A stretch of 64,000 nucleotides of DNA from Mesorhizobium sp. STM 4661 (GTDB lineage Bacteria; Pseudomonadota; Alphaproteobacteria; Rhizobiales; Rhizobiaceae), in contig NZ_CAAF010000067.1 in NCBI RefSeq assembly GCF_000359125.1, positions 1 to 64,000 of the forward strand, in the 5' to 3' direction. Positions 58,378-64,000 of this stretch are shown in pieces. The notes below the pieces were generated by a model. It did no database searches. It saw only the letters and a program-made list of their open reading frames with translations, and was not told where the DNA came from. Position 1 is the first letter of the stretch; every line of letters starts with the position of its first letter. A program made the position numbers and the translations under genes.

Positions 58378-59634
58378 ATGCGACCAGCATTCGGCGGTAT
58401 CGATTTCGGCACGTCCAATTCCACGATTGGCGTTGTCCGCAACGGGCGGCCGCGCCTGGTGGCGCTTGAGGACGGCCAGGTGACGCTGCCAAGTGCTGTG
58501 TTCTTCAATTTCGAGGACAACCGAACCCATTTCGGGCGCCGCGCGATTGCCGACTATACCGACAGCATCGAGGGGCGGCTGATGCGCTCGCTGAAGAGCG
58601 TGCTCGGCAGTTCGCTCGCCCATGAAAAGACGCGCGTCAAGGCGCGGTCGATCGGCTTCATGGAGATCGTCGGCCTGTTCGTCGGCCACCTGAAGAAGCG
58701 GTTGGAAGAGGACGCCGGCGAGACGGTCGAGAGTGTGGTGCTCGGCCGTCCGGTGCAGTTTGTCGACGACGATCCGGAAGCCGATGCCAAGGCGCAGGGC
58801 GAGCTTGAAGCCGCCGCCCGCGCCCAGGGCTTCAAGCATATCGCCTTCCAGTTCGAGCCGATCGCCGCGGCACTTGACTATGAGCAGAAGGTGACGGGGG
58901 AAGAATTGGCGCTGATTGTCGACATGGGCGGCGGCACCTCCGACTTCTCGATCGTGCGGGTCTCGCCGCAGCGCGCCCGCTCGCTCGACCGCAAGGACGA
59001 TATCCTGGCCAGCCGCGGCATCCATATCGGCGGCACCGACTTCGACCGGCTGCTCAGCATTGCACACGTCATGCCTGAGCTCGGCTACTTGACGCCAACC
59101 AAGGACGGCAAGCGCAATCTGCCGGCCAGCTACTTCATCGACCTGGCGACATGGCAGCGCATCAACCTCGTCTACACCGCCAGGGCGATGTCGCATCTCA
59201 GGCAGATCCGCTACGAGGCGGAACGCGCCGATCTGGTCGACCGCTTCATCCACATCGTCGAGCACCGTTACGGGCACGCGCTGGCCGCTTTGGTCGAACG
59301 GGCCAAGATCGAGTTGACCGAGCAATTGGCGGCGCAGGTTGCGGTCACATTGCCGGGCGTGGAATTCGCGGCCGAAATTACACGCGCCGGCCTGGAGGCA
59401 ACCGTCGCCCGAGACATCGGGCAGGTGACGGCCACGGTCGAACAGACCATCAGGGATGCCCGGGTGAAGCCGTCCGACATCACAGCGGTGTTCCTGACCG
59501 GCGGCTCGACGGCGATCCCGCTGGCGAGACAGAAGATCCTGGCGCTGGTGCCACAGGCGTCCGTCATCGATGGCGACATGTTCGGCTCGGTCGGGCTTGG
59601 ACTGGCGCTGGACGCCCAGCGGAAGTTCGGCTGA
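58378..59634 (+). CDS. short Hsp70-family (YegD-like) ATPase
   Basis: Actin-like ATPase of the Hsp70 family, 418 residues; phosphate loops GGIDFGTSNSTIGVV (6-20) and VDMGGGTSDFSIV (about 181-193), adenosine motif FLTGGSTAIP near 372-381. It lacks the substrate-binding domain of DnaK (640 residues), like E. coli YegD. Function uncertain. RBS-like AGGATC lies close before the ATG. It lies between the TIGR02186 gene and the LysR gene without a close link. Confidence 0.85.
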   Translation: MRPAFGGIDFGTSNSTIGVVRNGRPRLVALEDGQVTLPSAVFFNFEDNRTHFGRRAIADYTDSIEGRLMRSLKSVLGSSLAHEKTRVKARSIGFMEIVGLFVGHLKKRLEEDAGETVESVVLGRPVQFVDDDPEADAKAQGELEAAARAQGFKHIAFQFEPIAAALDYEQKVTGEELALIVDMGGGTSDFSIVRVSPQRARSLDRKDDILASRGIHIGGTDFDRLLSIAHVMPELGYLTPTKDGKRNLPASYFIDLATWQRINLVYTARAMSHLRQIRYEAERADLVDRFIHIVEHRYGHALAALVERAKIELTEQLAAQVAVTLPGVEFAAEITRAGLEATVARDIGQVTATVEQTIRDARVKPSDITAVFLTGGSTAIPLARQKILALVPQASVIDGDMFGSVGLGLALDAQRKFG

Positions 59635-59639
59635 TCCGC

Positions 59640-60524
59640 CTACGCCTTCGCGCCAAGATGCGCCTTGAGCGCCATCTGGGCCAGGCTTGCCTGCCGGTCG
59701 CGGTGGGTGATGATGGCGAAGTCGCGCTGCGGCAGGTCGATCGGCACCGAGCGCAGGCTGCCTTCGGCAATTGCGCCGGCGACGACAAGCTCGGAAATGA
59801 TGCTGGCGCCGGCGCCGGCCTCGACCGCTTGCCGGATCGCCTCGTTGCTCGGCAGGACGAGGAATATCTGAAGATCCGCGAACGAGACTGCCTGGCGGCG
59901 CGCCAGATCCTCCAGCACCTCGCGCGTGCCTGAGCCGGCTTCGCGGATGATCCAGCGCAGTTCCCTGATATCGGGGTGGCCTTGCGGCGCCACAGCGATC
60001 ATTGGATGGGATCGCGCCACCACCAGCAGCAGCCTGTCGACATCCACCTTAGCGCGCCGCAACACATCGGATTCGGTGCGCCCTTCGACCAGGCCGAAAT
60101 CCGCCGTGCCATCGAGAACATGGGTCTCGACCTGTCTCGTATTGCCGATGGTGACGCTCAGCCTGACGGCGGGATAGGCCTCATGAAAAGAAGCCAGCCG
60201 GCGCGGCAGCCAGTAGCTGGCGATGGTCTGGCTGGCGGCGATGGACAGGCTTCCGGTGATCGTCTGCGAGACATGTTCCAGCACGTTGCTAGCGGCGGTC
60301 GCCCGTTCGAGAACGGCCTTGGCCTCAGGCAGGAACCGGCGCCCAGTTTGGGCAAGCTCGATGTTGCGGCCGACCCGGTTGAACAGCTGGACGCCATGCT
60401 GCTGTTCGAGCGAGCGGATGGCGGCCGACGCCGCCGACTGGGAGATGCCCAGAAGCTCGGCTGCCTTGGTCATATGGCCGCGCTCGGCGACGGCGACGAA
60501 GATGCGCAATTGATCCAGGGTCAT
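59640..60524 (-). CDS. LysR-family transcriptional regulator
   Basis: A 294-residue LysR regulator: HTH at 1-60 (LDQLRIFVAVAERGHMTKAAELLGISQSAASAAIRSLE) and a CysB/CbbR-like effector domain with LSIAASQTIASYWLPRRLASF and DFGLVEGRTE. Divergent from the SoeA operon across 124 bases, so it likely controls sulfite oxidation. A perfect inverted repeat at 60541-60555 is a candidate site. Confidence 0.9.
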   Translation of the reverse strand: MTLDQLRIFVAVAERGHMTKAAELLGISQSAASAAIRSLEQQHGVQLFNRVGRNIELAQTGRRFLPEAKAVLERATAASNVLEHVSQTITGSLSIAASQTIASYWLPRRLASFHEAYPAVRLSVTIGNTRQVETHVLDGTADFGLVEGRTESDVLRRAKVDVDRLLLVVARSHPMIAVAPQGHPDIRELRWIIREAGSGTREVLEDLARRQAVSFADLQIFLVLPSNEAIRQAVEAGAGASIISELVVAGAIAEGSLRSVPIDLPQRDFAIITHRDRQASLAQMALKAHLGAKA

Positions 60525-60540
60525 GCCAGATTAAGAAGTA

Positions 60541-60555
60541 AATTCGATCGGAATT
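60541..60555. promoter_or_regulatory. candidate LysR operator
   Basis: AATTC-GATCG-GAATT, a perfect 5-base inverted repeat with 5-base spacer, 17 bases upstream of the lysR-type start and about 95 bases before the small ORF/soeA operon. Could also be fortuitous. Confidence 0.4.
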
Positions 60556-60648
60556 ACAAGAGCAACTTGTTAGACAGATCGATTGGTTTGTTCTAAATTT
60601 TTGCGAGAAATTGGAAAAAAATCGCGGCCAGATCGCGAAGGACAGAAA

Positions 60649-60807
60649 TTGATCGGGCGGTTCAAATCCCTGTTTGCCAGTTGGACCCGTAGCCTGCGGC
60701 GGCGGCTCGCGGGCGACGGCTATCACCCGGAAGAACATTACATGCGCGGCCCTGGGCCGAAGACACGCGCCAAGTTCGCGGACCGCAAAAGCACGCCGGG
60801 ATCATGA
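60649..60807 (+). CDS. small 52-residue basic protein coupled to soeA
   Basis: TTG start at 60649, with AGGA six bases upstream; runs to a TGA at 60805-60807 that overlaps the soeA ATG by four bases (ATGA). The product is strongly basic (LRRRLAG and RGPGPKTRAKFADRKS) with an amphipathic N-terminal part (IGRFKSLFASWTRSL). No family recognised. The SD site and stop-start overlap argue that it is translated and that it may couple soeA translation or be a small assembly factor. Confidence 0.6.
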   Translation: MIGRFKSLFASWTRSLRRRLAGDGYHPEEHYMRGPGPKTRAKFADRKSTPGS

Positions 60808-63734
60808 GCCAGGGAGCGCCCCGCGGCGCCAATTCCGCACCGTCGCAACGGCCGCTCGCCGACACGCGCGCGCCCGATGAGGGCGATGGCGTCGATACTT
60901 CGCCTGACATCTCCGACAGCATCGCCAAGACCACCTGCTACATGTGCGCCTGCCGCTGCGGTATCGACGTCCACATCAAGGACGGCAAGGTCCGCTACAT
61001 CAACGGCAACAAGGACCATCCGGTCAATCGCGGCGTGATCTGCGGCAAGGGCAGTGCCGGCATCATGCAGCACTACAGCCCGGCGCGGCTGAAGAAGCCC
61101 TTGCTGCGCACCGGCCCGCGCGGCTCCGGCGAGTTTCGCGAAATCGAATGGGAGGAAGCGTTCTCGATCGCCACGGAGCGGCTGTCGGCCATCCGCCGGA
61201 CCGATCCCAAAAAACTCGCCTTCTTCACCGGGCGCGACCAGTCGCAATCGCTGACCGGCTGGTGGGCCAGCCAGTTCGGCACGCCGAATTTCGCCGCCCA
61301 TGGCGGCTTCTGCTCGGTCAACATGGCGGCCGGCGGCCTTTATACGATCGGCGGCTCGTTCTGGGAGTTCGGCGAACCCGACTGGGACAACACCAAGTAC
61401 TTCATGCTGTTCGGCGTCGCCGAGGACCATGATTCCAACCCGATCAAGATCGGCCTCGGCAAGCTCAAGGCGCGCGGCGCCAAGGTCGTCTCGATCAACC
61501 CCTGCCGCACCGGCTACAACGCCATCGCCGACGACTGGATCGGCATCCGGCCTGGCACCGACGGCCTGTTCGTCTTCGCTCTGATCCATGAATTGCTGAA
61601 GGCCGGCTGTGTCGATCTCGACTATCTCCTGCGCTACACCAATGCCCATGTCCTCGTCATCCAGGAGCAAAATGCTGCCGACGACGGGCTGTTTGTGCGC
61701 GACGCCGCCGGCAATCCGCTGGCCTGGGACAGGATGGCGAAGACACAAGTCAATGCCACGGATGCCAGCGCGAAACCGGCGCTGACCGGCAGCTTCACGG
61801 TCGACGGCCGTCGCTGTGTACCCGTGTTCCAACTCATTGCCGACCGTTATCTGCAAGAGAGCTATTCCCCTGACATGGTCGCGGAACGCTGCGGCGTTCC
61901 CGCCGACACGATCCGCCGGATCGCCGCCGAACTGGCGCATGTCGCCTTCGAACAGGCGATCGAGTTGCCGGTGGCATGGACCGACTGGCCCGGCCGCCGT
62001 CACGAAACGATCAAGGGACGGCCGGTCGCGATGCATGCCATGCGCGGCATCTCGGCCCATTCGAACGGCTTTCACACCTGCCGCGCCATCCATCTCTTGC
62101 AGGTGCTGCTCGGAACGGTGGATGTACCTGGCGGGTTCCGTTTCAAGCCGCCCTATCCCCGGTCGGCGCCGCCGGGACCGAAGCCTGCGGGCAGGCATGT
62201 GAAGCCTATGACGCCGCTGGAAGGCATGCCGCTCGGCTTCGTCTGCGGGCCGGACGATCTGCTGGTTGATGAAGGCGGCACGCCTCTTCGCATCGACAAG
62301 GCCTATTCCTGGGATGCGCCGCTGGCCGCGCACGGTCTGATGCACACCGTCATCCGCAACGCCTGGGCCGGCGATCCCTACCCTATCGACACGTTGATGA
62401 TGTACATGTCGAACATGGCTTGGAACTCGTCGATGAACACCGTCGAGACGATCGCCATGCTGACCGACACTGATGAGGCCGGCAACTACAAGATTCCCTT
62501 CATCATCTATTCCGACGCCTATTACTCCGAGACAGTACCGTTCGCCGATCTTGTGCTTCCCGACACAACCTATCTCGAGCGGCACGACTGCATCAGCCTG
62601 CTCGACCGGCCGATCAGCCATGCCGACGGGCCGGGCGACGCCATCCGCCATCCCGTGGTCGAACCGGATCGCGACGTCAGGCCATTCCAGACGGTGCTGA
62701 TCGAGCTCGGCGCGCGGCTCGGCCTGCCAGGTTTCGTCAATGAGGATGGCGCTGCCAAATATCGCGACTATGCCGACTATATCGTCAATCACGAGCGCAC
62801 GCCCGGCATCGGCCCGCTTGCCGGCTGGCGCGGCAAGGACGGCGCTTTGGTCGGCAATGGCGAGCCCAATCCCGACCAGTTGCAGCGCTACATCGACAAT
62901 GGCGGCTTCTGGCACCACGACTTTTCCGCCGACCAGCGCTATTACAAGATGGCCAACCGCTCTTATCTCGACTTCGCCGTGCAGATGGGCTTCATCGCCA
63001 AAGCGGAGCCGATCGTCTTCCAGCTCTATTCCGAGCCGATGCAGCGCTTCCGCCTTGCGGGGCGCGGCCATGGGCGGGTGCTGCCGCCGGAGTCGGAACG
63101 CAGCCGCATCGAGACCTGTATGGATCCGCTGCCGTTCTGGTACGCCCCGTTCGAGGAGGCCGCTGTCGACCTCCAGAAATATCCGCTGCATGCGCTGACG
63201 CAGCGGCCGATGCACATGTACCACTCCTGGGGCTCGCAGAACGCCTGGCTCAGGCAGATCACCAGCCAGAACCGGCTGTTCGTGCACCACAGGACCGCAG
63301 CGAGCCTCGGGCTAGTCGATGACGACTGGGTGTGGATCGAGAGCATCAACGGCCGGGTGAAGGGCCAGATCAAGCTGGTCGACGGCGTGAACCCCGACAC
63401 GGTGTGGACGTGGAACGCCATCGGCAAGCGGCGCGGCAGTTGGGGGCTGAAGGACGACGCCGCCGAAAGCAATCGCGGCTTCCTGCTCAATCACATCATC
63501 GGCGACCAGACGTCTGCCGATAAGAACGGCAAGCGCTACTCGAACTCCGATCCGGTCACCGGCCAGGCCGCATGGTTCGACCTGCGCGTGCGCATCGTCA
63601 AATGCGCGGCCGAAGAAGCCGGCTTCACCGAACCGCAGTTCGAGCGCTTCCAGCAGCCGCCGCATTTCGAGCCCGCGCCTGACAAACTCCGTTTCGGCGC
63701 CGAATTCCGCATGAAAAGAGAAGCCGCCGAATGA
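60804..63734 (+). CDS. soeA: sulfite dehydrogenase (quinone) molybdopterin subunit SoeA
   Basis: DMSO-reductase-family molybdopterin oxidoreductase, 976 residues, no Tat signal, so cytoplasmic as in SoeABC. The N-terminal 4Fe-4S motif is C45-x2-C48-x3-C52-x27-C80 (CYMCACRCG and CGKG). Further family segments: GRDQSQSLTGWWASQFGTPN, CSVNMAAGGLYTIGGSFWEFGEPDW and the C-terminal guanine-dinucleotide domain with PMHMYHSWGSQNAW. It follows a small ORF and is coupled to soeB by a four-base ATGA overlap. Oxidises sulfite to sulfate. Identification rests on family resemblance and neighbours (TauE); polysulfide or tetrathionate substrates cannot be excluded. Confidence 0.88.
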   Translation: MSQGAPRGANSAPSQRPLADTRAPDEGDGVDTSPDISDSIAKTTCYMCACRCGIDVHIKDGKVRYINGNKDHPVNRGVICGKGSAGIMQHYSPARLKKPLLRTGPRGSGEFREIEWEEAFSIATERLSAIRRTDPKKLAFFTGRDQSQSLTGWWASQFGTPNFAAHGGFCSVNMAAGGLYTIGGSFWEFGEPDWDNTKYFMLFGVAEDHDSNPIKIGLGKLKARGAKVVSINPCRTGYNAIADDWIGIRPGTDGLFVFALIHELLKAGCVDLDYLLRYTNAHVLVIQEQNAADDGLFVRDAAGNPLAWDRMAKTQVNATDASAKPALTGSFTVDGRRCVPVFQLIADRYLQESYSPDMVAERCGVPADTIRRIAAELAHVAFEQAIELPVAWTDWPGRRHETIKGRPVAMHAMRGISAHSNGFHTCRAIHLLQVLLGTVDVPGGFRFKPPYPRSAPPGPKPAGRHVKPMTPLEGMPLGFVCGPDDLLVDEGGTPLRIDKAYSWDAPLAAHGLMHTVIRNAWAGDPYPIDTLMMYMSNMAWNSSMNTVETIAMLTDTDEAGNYKIPFIIYSDAYYSETVPFADLVLPDTTYLERHDCISLLDRPISHADGPGDAIRHPVVEPDRDVRPFQTVLIELGARLGLPGFVNEDGAAKYRDYADYIVNHERTPGIGPLAGWRGKDGALVGNGEPNPDQLQRYIDNGGFWHHDFSADQRYYKMANRSYLDFAVQMGFIAKAEPIVFQLYSEPMQRFRLAGRGHGRVLPPESERSRIETCMDPLPFWYAPFEEAAVDLQKYPLHALTQRPMHMYHSWGSQNAWLRQITSQNRLFVHHRTAASLGLVDDDWVWIESINGRVKGQIKLVDGVNPDTVWTWNAIGKRRGSWGLKDDAAESNRGFLLNHIIGDQTSADKNGKRYSNSDPVTGQAAWFDLRVRIVKCAAEEAGFTEPQFERFQQPPHFEPAPDKLRFGAEFRMKREAAE

Positions 63735-64000
63735 CATGCCTTCCCGCCCACACCGACAAGAGGCTCGGCCTGGTCATCGACCTCGACACCTGCGTCGGCT
63801 GCCAGGCCTGTGTGACGGCTTGCAAGGAATGGAACACCGGCGGCCATATGGCGCCGCTGACCGACATCGATCCCTATGGCGGCAATGTCGACGGGGTCTG
63901 GTTCAACCGCGTCCACAGCTACGAGCACACGACCGAGATGGGCGGGCGCACGGTGAACTTCCCGCGCTCCTGCCTGCATTGCGAGACGCCGGCCTGCGTC
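63731..64000 (+). CDS. soeB: 4Fe-4S ferredoxin subunit SoeB (truncated by window end)
   Basis: N-terminal 90 residues are visible. ATG 63731 overlaps the soeA stop. The first cluster motif is C21-x2-C24-x2-C27-x3-C31 in CVGCQACVTACK, and a second begins SCLHCETPAC. It is the electron-transfer partner of SoeA in the SoeABC complex, which usually continues with the membrane subunit soeC beyond the window. Confidence 0.88.
   Translation, partial: MTCLPAHTDKRLGLVIDLDTCVGCQACVTACKEWNTGGHMAPLTDIDPYGGNVDGVWFNRVHSYEHTTEMGGRTVNFPRSCLHCETPACV

Noticed and set aside
58378..59634. Truncated or frameshifted DnaK
   Set aside because: The 418-residue length and intact ATPase motifs are as in YegD-type Hsp70s, so it looks intact.
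60738..63290. 850-residue open frame opposite soeA on the minus strand
   Set aside because: It is the reverse shadow of a GC-rich coding gene: no family features, and soeA on the other strand is a clear molybdoenzyme.

Overview
The window looks like a chromosomal segment of a Mesorhizobium-type alphaproteobacterium (Rhizobiales). The evidence is the high-GC coding bias, the GbpR-ChvE-GguABC sugar locus, a SAM-II riboswitch in front of metZ, GcrA, a PodJ-like polarity protein, an ALAS-type hemA, a class I lysyl-tRNA synthetase and many rhizobial palindromic intergenic repeats. Gene content is mostly core. I see no transposase, integrase, CRISPR array or prophage.

Layout. 1-5 kb: 3'-truncated dadA, galE, hemA behind a perfect FNR/FixK box, and a class I/II aminotransferase. 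5-10.7 kb: mscL, a very large SSF-PAS-kinase-receiver hybrid sensor facing a NarL-type response regulator, and a small exported coiled-coil protein. 10.7-15.5 kb: a DUF952 gene overlapping pyrD, a small membrane protein, a MATE transporter, a histone-deacetylase-like hydrolase, a small membrane protein and tRNA-Gly(CCC). 15.5-22 kb: gbpR divergent from chvE-gguA-gguB-gguC. 22-29 kb: an orphan amino-acid binding protein, dcd, SAM-II riboswitch plus terminator plus metZ, a GT21 glycosyltransferase, apaG and hslO (Hsp33). 29-32 kb: argD-argF with a terminator and short leader ORF just upstream of argD, then gcrA. 32-36.7 kb: corA, phoU, phoR and ppk2, without pst or phoB genes. 36.7-40 kb: a LuxR-LuxI-crotonase quorum-sensing locus with a lux-box-like palindrome, and a solute-binding protein. 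40-43.8 kb: TerB-like protein, lysK, and an S24 LexA-like repressor followed by a degenerate nuclease-fold protein. 43.8-52 kb: a fatty-acid beta-oxidation cluster (two acyl-CoA dehydrogenases, thiolase, FadB-type multienzyme, thioesterase) preceded by a MerR regulator, with matching ACGT-rich palindromes upstream of both the operon and the regulator. 52-56.4 kb: a 1312-residue PodJ-like protein. 56.5-64 kb: a TauE-type exporter, a TIGR02186-like protein, a short Hsp70, a LysR regulator and a divergent run of small ORF, soeA and soeB (soeB runs off the end), which together read as a sulfite export and oxidation module.

The most informative points are regulatory: an oxygen-responsive site at hemA, the SAM-II/terminator pair at metZ, the lux box at the AHL synthase, the paired MerR operators at the beta-oxidation genes, a possible attenuator at argD, and an unrecognised 52-residue ORF translationally coupled to soeA. 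No wholly unprecedented system is evident; the small ORF and the argD leader are the least explained items. Several families of palindromic repeats fill most of the longer gene-free stretches.
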